The notes: generated by a model not told the origin, from the sequence alone. A stretch of DNA of 64,000 bases from Sporolactobacillus kofuensis (GCF_042660205.1 NZ_JBHSTQ010000010.1:1-64000), one strand, 5' to 3'; shown: positions 51,706 to 60,903, counted from the stretch's first letter. Program-made: numbers and translations.

Positions 51706-52662
51706 ATGTTACTTTACATTGCACGCCGTTTTTTCTTGATGATTGTCATCTTGTTTTTAGTAAGCATTATGGTTTTTGGGTTGATAAATATCATTCCTGG
51801 TGATCCGGCATCGCTCATGCTTGGTCAGGAAGCGACACCACAAGCGCTCGCCTCATTAAGGCAAAATCTTGGACTGAACGACCCACTCTACCTGCAGTAT
51901 ATACATTGGGTGGGTGGTGTTCTGCAAGGAAATTTGGGCTATTCACTTTCAGACCACACACCAGTATTAAACATTTTGTTAAGTAAAATACCGGTAACGC
52001 TTGAATTAACGATCTTTGCGTTTCTATTGGCGGTATTGATTGCGGTACCAGCTGGAATTATTAGTGCCGTTCACAAAGGCTCAGTTTGGGATTATGTAAC
52101 GACAGTTTTTGCTTTATCTGGTGTCTCCATCCCTGCTTTTTGGCTTGGTATACTACTTATTTATCTCTTGTCATTAACGCTAGGATGGTTACCTCCTTCA
52201 GGATATGTTGCATTTGCTCAAAATCCGGTACGAAATATCATTCTAATGATCATGCCATCGATCGCACTCGGTATTCGATTGTCGGCACAATTGACAAGAA
52301 TGTTACGATCAAGTCTGCTTGAAGTGATGCAGTCTGATTACATCCGAACAGGTTATGCAAAAGGTTTACTGGAAAAGGCAGTTGTCTTTAAACATGCTTT
52401 AAGGAACGCGATGCTGCCGGTTCTGACCGTTGCAGGTTTGGAATTGTCTTCTTTCCTCGGTGGAGCAGTGATCACTGAAACAATATTCGCGGTACCTGGA
52501 CTCGGTCAGTTAATCGTAAATGCTATATTAACGAGAGACTTTCCAGTAGTTCAAGGAGCTATTCTGTTCATGGCTTTTGCAGTTGTCATTGTAAATTTCT
52601 TAGTAGACATCGCCTACTCGCTCCTAGATCCGAGGATAAGTTTGGGAGGTGCATCAAAATAA
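51706..52662 (+). CDS. ABC importer permease, DppB/GsiC type
   Basis: Membrane protein of 318 residues, about six helices, with the inner-membrane EAA loop (DYIRTGYAKGLLEKAVVFKHALRNAMLPVLT). First of two permeases in the operon, 17 bases after the binding protein, with GGGAGG upstream. Its stop overlaps the next start by one base. Confidence 0.93.
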   Translation: MLLYIARRFFLMIVILFLVSIMVFGLINIIPGDPASLMLGQEATPQALASLRQNLGLNDPLYLQYIHWVGGVLQGNLGYSLSDHTPVLNILLSKIPVTLELTIFAFLLAVLIAVPAGIISAVHKGSVWDYVTTVFALSGVSIPAFWLGILLIYLLSLTLGWLPPSGYVAFAQNPVRNIILMIMPSIALGIRLSAQLTRMLRSSLLEVMQSDYIRTGYAKGLLEKAVVFKHALRNAMLPVLTVAGLELSSFLGGAVITETIFAVPGLGQLIVNAILTRDFPVVQGAILFMAFAVVIVNFLVDIAYSLLDPRISLGGASK

Positions 52663-53558
52663 TGGGTGAGCCTCAATTACAATCCGAAACTGTTAATCGC
52701 GTACAAATAAATCCATTACGTAAAAAACGTAATAAATCTTATTCAAAATTGATGAAAAATAAACTTGCGGTATGTGGTGGTATTTTTGTTGTATTGCTTG
52801 TTGTTCTTGCCGTTTTCGCACCATTACTTGCACCGTTCGATCCAACGAAGCAAAACTATGGTCAAATACTGAAACCACCATCTGCAACACATTGGTTTGG
52901 GACAGATACCCTTGGAAGAGACCTATTGTCAAGAATCATTTTTGGTGCTCAAGTTTCATTGAAAGCAGGACTTATTTCAGTGGGTATCGCGTTGACAATT
53001 GGCATACCATTGGGCATGATTTCAGGTTATTTCAGAGGATTCTGGGATGAATTCATTATCATGCGGGTTACAGATGCAATGCTCGCTTTTCCATCATTAG
53101 TTCTCGCTCTGACTTTGGCGGCAGTACTTGGACCTAGCCTTAATCATGCAATGATTGCGATCGGCCTTGTATTCACACCATATTTTATAAGGCTGGCACG
53201 TGGAGAAGTTCTTGCGCAGAGAGAAAGAGAATATGTGTCTGCAGCTCGGGCATCAGGACTTCGAAACTTCTCAATCATGATGAGGCATGTTTTTCCCAAT
53301 ATACTTGGACCACTTATTGTACAGGCCACTTTAAATGTTGCTTCAGCAATCATTGCCGAGGCATCACTAAGTTATTTGGGACTTGGCACGCAGCCTCCGA
53401 CGCCAAGTTGGGGGGCCATGCTTGCTGAAGGGCAGGGTTATATTTCTCAGGCACCATGGATCTCCATCTTTCCAGGATTATTTATCTTTTTAGCGGTGAT
53501 CTCAATTAACGTATTTGGTGATGGAATCCATGACTGGCTTGATCCAAAGCTAAAGTAA
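52662..53558 (+). CDS. ABC importer permease, DppC/GsiD type
   Basis: Membrane protein of 298 residues with the OppC N-terminal domain (about 20-75), the FGTDTLGRDLLSRIIFGAQVSL motif and the EAA loop (REYVSAARASGLRNFSIMMRHVFPNILGPLIV). Partner of the preceding permease; TAATG overlap indicates coupled translation. Confidence 0.93.
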   Translation: MGEPQLQSETVNRVQINPLRKKRNKSYSKLMKNKLAVCGGIFVVLLVVLAVFAPLLAPFDPTKQNYGQILKPPSATHWFGTDTLGRDLLSRIIFGAQVSLKAGLISVGIALTIGIPLGMISGYFRGFWDEFIIMRVTDAMLAFPSLVLALTLAAVLGPSLNHAMIAIGLVFTPYFIRLARGEVLAQREREYVSAARASGLRNFSIMMRHVFPNILGPLIVQATLNVASAIIAEASLSYLGLGTQPPTPSWGAMLAEGQGYISQAPWISIFPGLFIFLAVISINVFGDGIHDWLDPKLK

Positions 53559-53571
53559 TCGAGGTGCGGAC

Positions 53572-54570
53572 ATGAATGACATTTTATCTGTGAATCACTT
53601 AAGTATTGGCTTTGATCACAGTTATGGCCATACTTCGGTCATTGATGATATTAGTTTTAACATTGAAAAAGGGCAGACATTATGCATTGTTGGTGAATCT
53701 GGATGTGGAAAAAGCTTGACATCGTTAGCTGTTATGGGCTTACTTCCTAGTGGAGGTAGGATTCATGATGGACAAATCGTTTATAAAGGTCAAGATATTA
53801 GTCGTAAGAGTCAAAAGGAATTAAGCGAAATTCGGGGAAAAGAAATTTCCATGATTTTTCAGGAACCGATGACAGCACTGAATCCTCTGCATTCAATTGG
53901 TTATCAAGTTTCCGAAGTTTTGCGCGTTCATCAGAAAGTGAGCAAACATGAGGCGAAAGAGAAAGCAATCGAGATGCTAAGACTGGTTGGTATCCCTTCA
54001 CCGGAAAAAAGATTTGCACAATATCCCCACGAGTTGAGTGGTGGGATGAGACAACGAGTGATGATTGCGATGGCGCTAATTTGCCATCCGGGTTTATTAG
54101 TAGCTGATGAACCCACGACTGCTTTGGACGTGACCATACAAGCTCAAATTCTCGAATTAATACAAAACTTAAAAAGCCAATTTGATATGGCGTTGTTATT
54201 AATCACTCATGACTTGGGTGTAGTTTCAGAAACAGCTGACAAAGTGGTCGTCATGTACGCGGGTCAGGTGGTGGAGTATGGGGATACAAAGGAACTGTTC
54301 ACTGAGCCAAAGCATCCGTACACGAAGGGCTTGATCAACTCCATTCCAAAAATGGATGAGGATACAGAAGTACTCCCGACAATTAAAGGTTCTGTTCCAA
54401 GTCCGGATGAGATGCCAATGGGATGCAGATTTGTCACGCGCTGCCCATTTGCCATGGAGATCTGCAGCAAGATTAAGCCACCGAAGATAACGGACGGTCA
54501 TGAAGTACATTGTTGGTTATATTCATCAGAAGATGTGAAGGGAGAGAATCCCAGTGTTGATAAAGTCTGA
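53572..54570 (+). CDS. ABC importer ATPase, DppD type
   Basis: ATP-binding subunit of 332 residues: Walker A GESGCGKSLTSLA, signature LSGGMRQRV, Walker B LLVADEPTTALD, switch H in LLLITHDLGVV. The C-terminal oligopeptide/dipeptide extension contains the GCRFVTRCPFAMEIC cysteine cluster typical of Dpp/Opp ATPases, which often bind an iron-sulfur cluster. GAGGTGCGGAC before ATG. Confidence 0.94.
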   Translation: MNDILSVNHLSIGFDHSYGHTSVIDDISFNIEKGQTLCIVGESGCGKSLTSLAVMGLLPSGGRIHDGQIVYKGQDISRKSQKELSEIRGKEISMIFQEPMTALNPLHSIGYQVSEVLRVHQKVSKHEAKEKAIEMLRLVGIPSPEKRFAQYPHELSGGMRQRVMIAMALICHPGLLVADEPTTALDVTIQAQILELIQNLKSQFDMALLLITHDLGVVSETADKVVVMYAGQVVEYGDTKELFTEPKHPYTKGLINSIPKMDEDTEVLPTIKGSVPSPDEMPMGCRFVTRCPFAMEICSKIKPPKITDGHEVHCWLYSSEDVKGENPSVDKV

Positions 54571-55540
54571 AACACCTGAACCTGAAAAAATTTTGGAAGT
54601 AAAGGATCTAAAGAAATTCTTCGATATCAAACAGGGTTTTGTAGGTTTGGGCCATCAAACTGTAAGAGCTGTAGATGACGTAAGCTTCTTTGTTAATAAA
54701 GGAGAAACACTTGGAATTGTCGGTGAATCCGGTTGTGGAAAGTCGACTATGGGACGATCTATTCTCCAACTTCAGAAACCAACGGATGGATCGGTGCTTT
54801 TCGAGGGTATTGAATTAACAAAGTTAAAGAACGGTCAAATACGCAAATTAAGGAAAGACATTCAGATGGTCTTTCAAGATCCATTTGGTTCATTGAACCC
54901 ACGCATCACGATTGGAACGATGCTAAGGGAAATAGTAAATACACATCATGTGGTCAATAAAACGGAAAGTAAAAGCTATGTCGAAGAACTTTTGGAACAA
55001 GTGGGACTAAAAAAAAGCTACTATGACCGATATGCACATGAATTTAGTGGTGGGCAAAGGCAAAGAATTAGTATTGCTCGAGCGTTGGCGGTTAGACCTA
55101 AATTAATTGTCTGTGATGAAGCAGTATCGGCACTGGATGTTTCCGTACAAGCTCAAATATTGAATCTTTTGCAGAAACTCAAGAAAGACTATGAACTCAC
55201 ATACCTTTTTATTTCACATGATTTTTCAGTGATTAAGCATGTAAGTGATCGGGTCGCAGTGATGTACCTTGGACAAATTGTTGAACTTGCGAGTAAAGAA
55301 GAAATTTTTGAGCATCCACTTCATCCATATCTGAGGGCTTTACTATCAGCAATCCCATTAGTAAATCAACCAAAAAGAGAGCGAATTATTCTTAGCGGAG
55401 AGGTGCCAAGTCCCATTAATATACCTGAGGGTTGCCGGTTCCATACACGCTGCCCATTTGCAAAAGACCTCTGCAAACAAAAGGTGCCTGCATTTGAACA
55501 AAAAAAAGATGGACACTGGGCTGCATGCCATTTTGCATAA
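54554..55540 (+). CDS. ABC importer ATPase, DppF type
   Basis: Second ATPase, 328 residues: Walker A GESGCGKSTMGRSI, signature FSGGQRQRI, Walker B LIVCDEAVSALD, H in YLFISHDFSVI, and GCRFHTRCPFAKDLC at the end. It starts at GTG 54554 (or TTG 54557) inside the end of the DppD-type gene, 17 bases of overlap. Completes the five-gene importer. A short stem (ATTAGGC / GCCTAAT, 55546-55567) without T-tract follows, so read-through to the chromate-type genes is likely. Confidence 0.94.
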   Translation: MLIKSETPEPEKILEVKDLKKFFDIKQGFVGLGHQTVRAVDDVSFFVNKGETLGIVGESGCGKSTMGRSILQLQKPTDGSVLFEGIELTKLKNGQIRKLRKDIQMVFQDPFGSLNPRITIGTMLREIVNTHHVVNKTESKSYVEELLEQVGLKKSYYDRYAHEFSGGQRQRISIARALAVRPKLIVCDEAVSALDVSVQAQILNLLQKLKKDYELTYLFISHDFSVIKHVSDRVAVMYLGQIVELASKEEIFEHPLHPYLRALLSAIPLVNQPKRERIILSGEVPSPINIPEGCRFHTRCPFAKDLCKQKVPAFEQKKDGHWAACHFA

Positions 55541-55620
55541 TCGTTATTAGGCTTACTGTTGCCTAATGCAGTGCCCTATATGTGTTGTTGGAATGGATTG
55601 TAGAAGAAAGGTTTGGTTTC

Positions 55621-56238
55621 ATGTCAGAGTTAGAAACAAAATTTCAGCCAAGACCATTAAAGAAATTTCGCTCGGTGTTCGTTCTTTATCGGGATCTATT
55701 CATTGCTTTCTTCCGTTCAGGTATTTTAAGCTTCGGCGGGGGTCCTTCCGGAATTCCATTAATCGAGGCGGAAGTGGTCAAGAAATATAAATGGATGTCG
55801 ATCGAAGAGTTTGGCAATATGGTGGCAATTGCAAATGCGTTACCTGGGCCAATAAACACGAAACTCGCGGGGTATGTTGGGTGGAAGATCAAAGGATGGG
55901 CAGGAATGCTGATTGCACTCATCGCGGTAATTCTTCCAACAGTAGTTTTGATGGTGGTCTTGCTTGGCTTTCTTGCAGCTTTTCAGAACCAAAGGTGGGT
56001 ACGCGGCATGACCCAGGCTGTGCTTCCGGTCGTCGGTATTCTTATGGCGCAACTGACATGGAGCTTTATGTCGAGCGCCCAAAAAGGGCTCGGTTGGATC
56101 GTTAGTCTAATTCTTGTTGTGATGAGCTTTATCCTCATGGAAGTGATTCATATTCACCCAGCGCTCTTGATTGCTTTGACATTATTGTATGTGCTGGTCA
56201 AACCTGTAAAAAAAGTGCAAGAAGGTGGGCGAAAATGA
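55621..56238 (+). CDS. Chromate transporter family protein, first half-protein
   Basis: Membrane protein of 205 residues with one CHR domain: FRSGILSFGGGPSGIPLIEAEVV, then NALPGPINTKLAGYVGW. Short CHR proteins work as antiparallel pairs of two neighbouring genes. ATG 55621 follows GAAAGG; a longer frame to 55582 lacks a site. The pair corresponds to YwrA/YwrB, which neighbour ywrC-ywrD in B. subtilis. Chromate is the named substrate of the family, but the physiological anion here is unknown. Confidence 0.87.
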   Translation: MSELETKFQPRPLKKFRSVFVLYRDLFIAFFRSGILSFGGGPSGIPLIEAEVVKKYKWMSIEEFGNMVAIANALPGPINTKLAGYVGWKIKGWAGMLIALIAVILPTVVLMVVLLGFLAAFQNQRWVRGMTQAVLPVVGILMAQLTWSFMSSAQKGLGWIVSLILVVMSFILMEVIHIHPALLIALTLLYVLVKPVKKVQEGGRK

Positions 56239-56768
56239 TCCTTTTATGGCAACTGTTCCTTGCTTTTTTTATCCCGGGTATTCTAGGGTATGGTGGAGGT
56301 CCGGCATCAATTCCACTCATTGAAAATGAAGTAGTTGGTCATTACCATTGGATGTCCGTACCGCACTTTAGTAATGTACTTGCCTTTGGAAATGCGTTAC
56401 CAGGCCCCATTGCGACAAAAATGGCCGGCTATATTGGATATGATGTGGCGGGAATTCTAGGATCCTTTGTTGCGTTAGTTGCTACAGTAGCCCCATCACT
56501 GATTCTGTTGATTGTGTTGCTTGGTCTACTTGAACGCTTCAAAGATTCACCGAAGATTAAGCGTTTGACCTTATTCATTCGTCCCATTATTGTCGTGATG
56601 CTTGGAATGATGGCATGGAATTTTTTTGTCGCATCGGAACAGGAATCAGGATGGATCCCGATGATCTTTATTGGTGTCGCGAGTTTCGTACTGATGCAGC
56701 GTTTTCGTGTTCATCCTGCGTTTGTGGTTGGTGGAGCATTACTAATCGGTGCTGTGTTTTTAGGCTGA
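56235..56768 (+). CDS. Chromate transporter family protein, second half-protein
   Basis: Single CHR domain of 177 residues: FIPGILGYGGGPASIPLIENEVV and NALPGPIATKMAGYIGYDVAG, the counterpart of the preceding gene, which it overlaps by four bases (ATGA). Both should form one heteromeric anion transporter. Ends the cluster; a strong terminator follows. Confidence 0.87.
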   Translation: MILLWQLFLAFFIPGILGYGGGPASIPLIENEVVGHYHWMSVPHFSNVLAFGNALPGPIATKMAGYIGYDVAGILGSFVALVATVAPSLILLIVLLGLLERFKDSPKIKRLTLFIRPIIVVMLGMMAWNFFVASEQESGWIPMIFIGVASFVLMQRFRVHPAFVVGGALLIGAVFLG

Positions 56769-56881
56769 TTTCTATTCAATTACTATGTCATGGTGATTAT
56801 GACCGATGATAGACTTATGAACAGAATAGAGAAGGTATAAAAATAATAAGTTCTTCCTGTCCATAGAACGGATGATGATTA

Positions 56882-56914
56882 AACATTGGCGCTCCTGTTG
56901 CCAATGTTTTTTTT
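56882..56914 (+). terminator. Terminator of the ywr-like cluster
   Basis: AACATTGGC (56882-56890) pairs with GCCAATGTT (56900-56908), then six or more T. Confidence 0.9.
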
Positions 56915-57010
56915 AAAAGATAAGGAAGTACAAAGTTTTTTACTTAGAATCGTAGTGACGATGCGAAACAGTAAGCTTCCGATTAATGTTCTTCACAGGC
57001 ACTTAAATAG

Positions 57011-57049
57011 AAAAATGCCCCTCGGATTTTTTCCGAAGGGCTTTTTTTT
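57011..57049. terminator. Bidirectional terminator before the MFS gene end
   Basis: GCCCCTCGGA and TCCGAAGGGC pair (57017-57041) with T8 after and A5 before; on the minus strand it ends the MFS transcript 11 bases beyond the stop. Confidence 0.85.
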
Positions 57050-57059
57050 ATTGATGACT

Positions 57060-58265
57060 TTAAGCAAGTTCTTTGTTTTTGGTTTCATTCCCAAGAAGTA
57101 GGACAGCGAGGACACCAACAATAATAGAGATACAGAATATAGTGAATATAGAAGTTATGGACACGTGCCGTACAATCAAATAGCCGACGAGTAATGGACC
57201 AAAGATTCCGCCAATTCGTCCAAACGCAGCAGCCATTCCTGTGCCTGTTCCACGAATGACGGTCGGGTACTGCTCAGGTGAGTAAGCATAAAGGGCACCC
57301 CAAGCGCCCAGGTTAAAGAAGGAGAGCAGGATTCCAAATGTAAGGAGCAGTGGCAATGTGGTTGCCGTTCCGAAGAAGTAAGCACAGATAGCTGTTCCAA
57401 GCAGATAGACAACAAGTACTGACTTTCTACCCCATTTTTCAATCAGCCAAGCTGCGGTGAAATAACCTGGGAGCTGGGCAAGCGTCATAATCAGTACATA
57501 TTGGAAGCTCCTGATTAGGCTAAATCCTTTAAGTACAACGACGCTTGGAAGCCAAAGAAACATACCATAATAAGAGAAGACGACACAGAACCAAAGCACC
57601 CAAAGCATAACGGTTTGACGGACATATTTTTTTGACCAGATTTTCGTGATGTTTTGCCATAAACTTGGCTTAACTTCTTTTGTTTTCGCGATGAATTTTG
57701 ATGAATCGTGAATATTCCATCTCAGATAAATAGCATAGAATGCTGGAAGTGCACCGATAACCAGAGCGATCCGCCAACCGTATTGGGGAATGATAAAGTA
57801 AGAAATGAGAGCGGCAACAATCCATCCACCTGCCCAGAAACTTTCAAGCAGAACGACAATCCGGCCGCGTTTATCTGCAGATACACTTTCTGAAACAAGT
57901 GTTGATGCGACAGGTAATTCACCGCCAAGCCCCATACCAATAAAGAAACGCAGCACAAGAAAAATGGAAAGACCAGTGGTCAGAGCAGAGAGGCCACCGC
58001 CAATCGAGAACAGCAGTAGGGTAAGAATCAAAACATTTTTCCGACCAATTCGGTCAGCCATCATGCCGAAAATCAATGCGCCGACAGCCATACCAATTGA
58101 ACTCACACTTCCAATCCAACCCATTTGGATTTCATTCAAGTCCCACTCTGTTTTCAATGCGGCAATGATGAACGACAGCATGCCAACATCCATCGCATCA
58201 AACAACCAAGCGAGTCCAGCGACACCAAGTAACTTTCTTTCCGATCGGTGATTAATTAATGACAT
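57060..58265 (-). CDS. MFS transporter, NaiP-like (niacin permease family)
   Basis: Twelve-helix major facilitator of 401 residues. The N-terminal LAWLFDAMDVGMLSFIIAALKTEW, the loop motif FGMMADRIGRKNVLI and GMGLGGELPVASTLVSE are close to the NaiP/YceI niacin transporter branch. ATG 58265 follows AGGAGG. An imperfect 22-bp palindrome covers the -35 box of its promoter, as expected for a NiaR-repressed niacin transporter. Aromatic-acid or sugar transport by related MFS members is the alternative. Confidence 0.8.
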   Translation of the reverse strand: MSLINHRSERKLLGVAGLAWLFDAMDVGMLSFIIAALKTEWDLNEIQMGWIGSVSSIGMAVGALIFGMMADRIGRKNVLILTLLLFSIGGGLSALTTGLSIFLVLRFFIGMGLGGELPVASTLVSESVSADKRGRIVVLLESFWAGGWIVAALISYFIIPQYGWRIALVIGALPAFYAIYLRWNIHDSSKFIAKTKEVKPSLWQNITKIWSKKYVRQTVMLWVLWFCVVFSYYGMFLWLPSVVVLKGFSLIRSFQYVLIMTLAQLPGYFTAAWLIEKWGRKSVLVVYLLGTAICAYFFGTATTLPLLLTFGILLSFFNLGAWGALYAYSPEQYPTVIRGTGTGMAAAFGRIGGIFGPLLVGYLIVRHVSITSIFTIFCISIIVGVLAVLLLGNETKNKELA

Positions 58266-58356
58266 AATATCCTCCTGATTAATGAGTACGGTATCTTTAG
58301 ATCAATTTTTCATGCGATCACACGTCTTCATATAATGTGTAATCAAGCATGTCCCT

Positions 58357-58395
58357 ATTATAAGTACATAATTTACAGGTGTAAAGACACTTGTA
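58357..58395 (-). promoter_or_regulatory. Promoter and overlapping 22-bp operator of the NaiP-like gene
   Basis: On the minus strand TTTACA (58385-58380), 17 bases, TATAAT (58362-58357). The -35 hexamer lies inside the inverted repeat 58374-58395, with half-sites TACA-G-GTGT and ACAC-T-TGTA around AAAG, symmetric except one pair per arm. A repressor bound here would block RNA polymerase. From family and size I infer a NiaR (niacin-responsive) site, to be checked against a NiaR motif. Confidence 0.6.
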
Positions 58396-58506
58396 GAAAA
58401 TGTTTGCTTTGCAGTACCAATGGTATGGGCTTGCACATGTTTTTACTTCTATTATTATGCATGTGTTACACTAGAAAAAATCTAACAGCTATTTGGAGGG
58501 ATTTTT

Positions 58507-58842
58507 TTGGAATTAAATGATGTGCAGGATTGGGAAAATAGATTTTATGAAAAACAGGGATGGAGGGATTTGCCACCTTATATTCGTGTTGGGTTTCTAA
58601 TGGAGGAAGCGGGTGAGGTGTCCCGAGCCGTGCGTACATATGAAATAGGGCGTGACCATCATCCTGAAGAAGGAAAGAAAACACAGGAAGAAATGAGGCA
58701 AAATCTTTCAGAAGAAATTGGGGATGTACTTTCTAACCTTGCAATTCTAGCTAATTTGTACAATCTTAAATTGGAAGAAGTTGTGAAGGTTCACCGTCGG
58801 AAATTATGCGATCGTTTCAACTGTAGCGAAGAAGAAGTGTGA
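58507..58842 (+). CDS. MazG-like nucleotide pyrophosphohydrolase
   Basis: All-alpha NTP pyrophosphatase fold of 111 residues: metal-binding EEAGEVSRAV and EEIGDVLSNLAILANLYN. These enzymes remove pyrophosphate from non-canonical or excess (d)NTPs. TTG 58507 follows GGAGGG. Divergent from the NaiP-like gene; a plausible promoter (TTGCAC, 17 bases, ATTATG) lies at about 58432-58460. Confidence 0.8.
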   Translation: MELNDVQDWENRFYEKQGWRDLPPYIRVGFLMEEAGEVSRAVRTYEIGRDHHPEEGKKTQEEMRQNLSEEIGDVLSNLAILANLYNLKLEEVVKVHRRKLCDRFNCSEEEV

Positions 58843-58976
58843 CTGAGCACAGATGAAAAAAAGGTGCAGGTTAGTTAAAACTGGTTAATAAAGCTACTCA
58901 AAGGCGAATGTGTGAGACGTCACAGATCTAGGTGTGTAAAAAGAAACAGCGGTTTTAACAAAACCAAAAACAAAAA

Positions 58977-59018
58977 AAGAGAGTCGGGTACAGTTATACT
59001 CTGTACGTACTCTCTTTG
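58977..59018. terminator. Bidirectional terminator after the MazG-like gene
   Basis: AAGAGAGT..GTACAG and CTGTAC..ACTCTCTTT form a long interrupted stem, A-rich before and T-rich after. A further GC-rich hairpin without T-tract (AGCCTG..GGCG / CGCT..CAGGCT, about 59069-59100) lies next to the stop of the minus-strand gene. Confidence 0.7.
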
Positions 59019-59104
59019 GCACAGGTAAGAAAGAATTAGAATCTAATTGAATTTAACGAGCCGGGAATAGCCTGTGGCGCGGCTTTGACGCTACCAGGCT
59101 TTCT

Positions 59105-59464
59105 TTAATATCCGACTTCAACGGAAGCGTTCACGATATACATTAAATCGTTTTTATCATTTTTTTCTTTTAAGACAATGCCGCTTGGTGTAACCATTCC
59201 ACCATCCATAACCTTAATGACGACCGTTCCATAAGGAATCTCTGCTCGAATTTTGTCGAAATCCAGTAATTCTTTATCCATTGGAACCGCAAGGCGAATC
59301 GTTACCTTCATATTATTTAGGTCATTTTCGGGCAGGAGTCCGGCAATTCCCGGCATTGAGTTTCTGTGAATAGCATCCATGACGGCACGTACTGCTGCAG
59401 TTGTGACATCCTGTCCATGAACATCTATACCAAATCCTGTTTCTATAAACAAAAGCTGATCCAT
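59105..59464 (-). CDS. Lin0512 family protein
   Basis: Protein of 119 residues of the small Lin0512 (TIGR02058) family: starts FIETGFGIDVHGQDVTTAAVRAVMDAIHRNSMPGI, followed by a beta-rich half. Function unknown. AAGGAGG ten bases before ATG 59464 gives strong translation. Single-gene unit between the MazG-like gene and the nup operon. Confidence 0.8.
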   Translation of the reverse strand: MDQLLFIETGFGIDVHGQDVTTAAVRAVMDAIHRNSMPGIAGLLPENDLNNMKVTIRLAVPMDKELLDFDKIRAEIPYGTVVIKVMDGGMVTPSGIVLKEKNDKNDLMYIVNASVEVGY

Positions 59465-59547
59465 AATACGGACCTCCTTAATATGTGATCTATTTTATTA
59501 TAGCAAAAGTGAGAGCATCTCCGAGAAAACGGTAGCTTTCGAAATAT

Positions 59548-59635
59548 CTTTGTCAGAAAATCCAACAAAAAGAACCAATATTTTCCTCAATAGAAATAAA
59601 ATAAATAAGAAATAATAGATGAATGTCAGAAAACC
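59548..59635 (+). promoter_or_regulatory. Two CodY-like half-matches upstream of the nup operon
   Basis: TGTCAGAAAA occurs at 59551-59560 and 59624-59633. Aligned to the CodY box AATTTTCWGAAAATT the sites have four and five mismatches. nupNOPQ of B. subtilis is CodY-controlled, which makes them worth noting. The second is followed by an inverted repeat AAACCC / GGGTTT (59631-59649). The rest of 59465-59802 is AT-rich; no purine riboswitch core was recognised. Confidence 0.3.
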
Positions 59636-59802
59636 CGAATTCAGGGTTTAGCGGAGATGTAAAAAGATAGTAAAGACGAACAATTATTACATTGTTCTAC
59701 TAAATTTTCGTTTTTTACTTATTTTCTGTTCCCTTTTCGCTTAATATAAGCTATAGTAAAGCTTGTGAGTTGAAATATATAAGATTAACGGGGGGTTTTT
59801 AA

Positions 59803-60891
59803 GTGTTGAAAAAGAGAATAGCAGTGCTTGTAGCCTTCGTTGTTGTTCTTGCATCTGTTCTTGCAGGATGCGGCAATAGCAGCAAATCCGGTAACAGCAG
59901 CACAACAACTAAGAGTACATTTAAAGCAGGTATGGTTACGGACACGGGCGGCGTTGACGATAAATCTTTTAACCAGTCTTCTTGGGAAGGATTAAAGACC
60001 TACGCAAAGGATAACAACCTTAAAGTAGGTACAGGCGTTAAATATCTGCAATCCACTCAAGCTTCTGATTATTCACCGAATTTAAATACGTTGGTTCATC
60101 AGAATTTCAATGTCGTTTATGGTATTGGTTTCTTGATGCAAAGTGATATTCAGAAGATTGCTCAACAAAATCCGAAAGCCCACCTGGGTATTGTTGATGC
60201 AGTTGCTGTTGATAAGAACAACAAACCACTGAAAAATGTTGCAAATATTACATTTAAAGAAGAACAAGGCTCATTCCTCGTTGGTGTTGTTGCCGGACTG
60301 ACAACAAAGACCAATAAGATTGGTTTTGTTGGTGGTATTAACTCCGCGTTGATCAAGAAATTCGAAAATGGTTTTAAAGCCGGTGTCAAAGCGGTTAACC
60401 CTAAAGCAGATGTATATGTACAGTATGCGGGTGCTTTCAATGCACCGGACAAGGGTCGTGCCATTGCTCAGACATTCTACACAAAGGGTGCTGACATTAT
60501 CTATGCTGCTGCTGGCGACACTGGAAACGGCGTCTTCACTGAAGCAAAGAACCGTACAAAGGACGGAAAGAAAGTTTGGGTTATCGGTGTTGATAGAGAC
60601 CAACACGATCAAGGACTTCCTGAAAACGTAACACTGACTTCTATGGTAAAACGTGTTGACAAAGCAATTTATGATGTAACGAAAATGACAAAAGAAGGTA
60701 AATTCCCAGGCGGTAAAGTTCTTCAATTCGGACTTGATCAGAATGGTGTAGGTATTGCACCGACAACTGAAAATGTATCGAAAAAAGCACTTGATGCTGT
60801 AAATACTTACAAAAAGAAAATTGTTGACGGTTCAATCAAAGTTCCGACAACGGACAAAGAATACAAGGCATATCTTGCTAATTTGAAGTAA
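59803..60891 (+). CDS. nupN: Nucleoside-binding lipoprotein, BMP family (NupN type)
   Basis: Basic membrane protein (PnrA-like) family binding lipoprotein of 362 residues with lipobox LASVLAGC, Cys23. The mature start KAGMVTDTGGVDDKSFNQSSWEGL is the family hallmark, with ADIIYAAAGDTGNGVF and GVDRDQHDQG later. Members bind purine nucleosides for ABC import. GTG 59803, or TTG 59806, follows the GGGGGG site. First gene of the operon. Confidence 0.88.
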   Translation: MLKKRIAVLVAFVVVLASVLAGCGNSSKSGNSSTTTKSTFKAGMVTDTGGVDDKSFNQSSWEGLKTYAKDNNLKVGTGVKYLQSTQASDYSPNLNTLVHQNFNVVYGIGFLMQSDIQKIAQQNPKAHLGIVDAVAVDKNNKPLKNVANITFKEEQGSFLVGVVAGLTTKTNKIGFVGGINSALIKKFENGFKAGVKAVNPKADVYVQYAGAFNAPDKGRAIAQTFYTKGADIIYAAAGDTGNGVFTEAKNRTKDGKKVWVIGVDRDQHDQGLPENVTLTSMVKRVDKAIYDVTKMTKEGKFPGGKVLQFGLDQNGVGIAPTTENVSKKALDAVNTYKKKIVDGSIKVPTTDKEYKAYLANLK

Positions 60892-60903
60892 TTATCTTTT
60901 TGC

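Noticed and set aside
59465..59802. Purine riboswitch before the nup operon
   Set aside because: No P1 TATA..CTCGTATAA-type core or matching loops visible.
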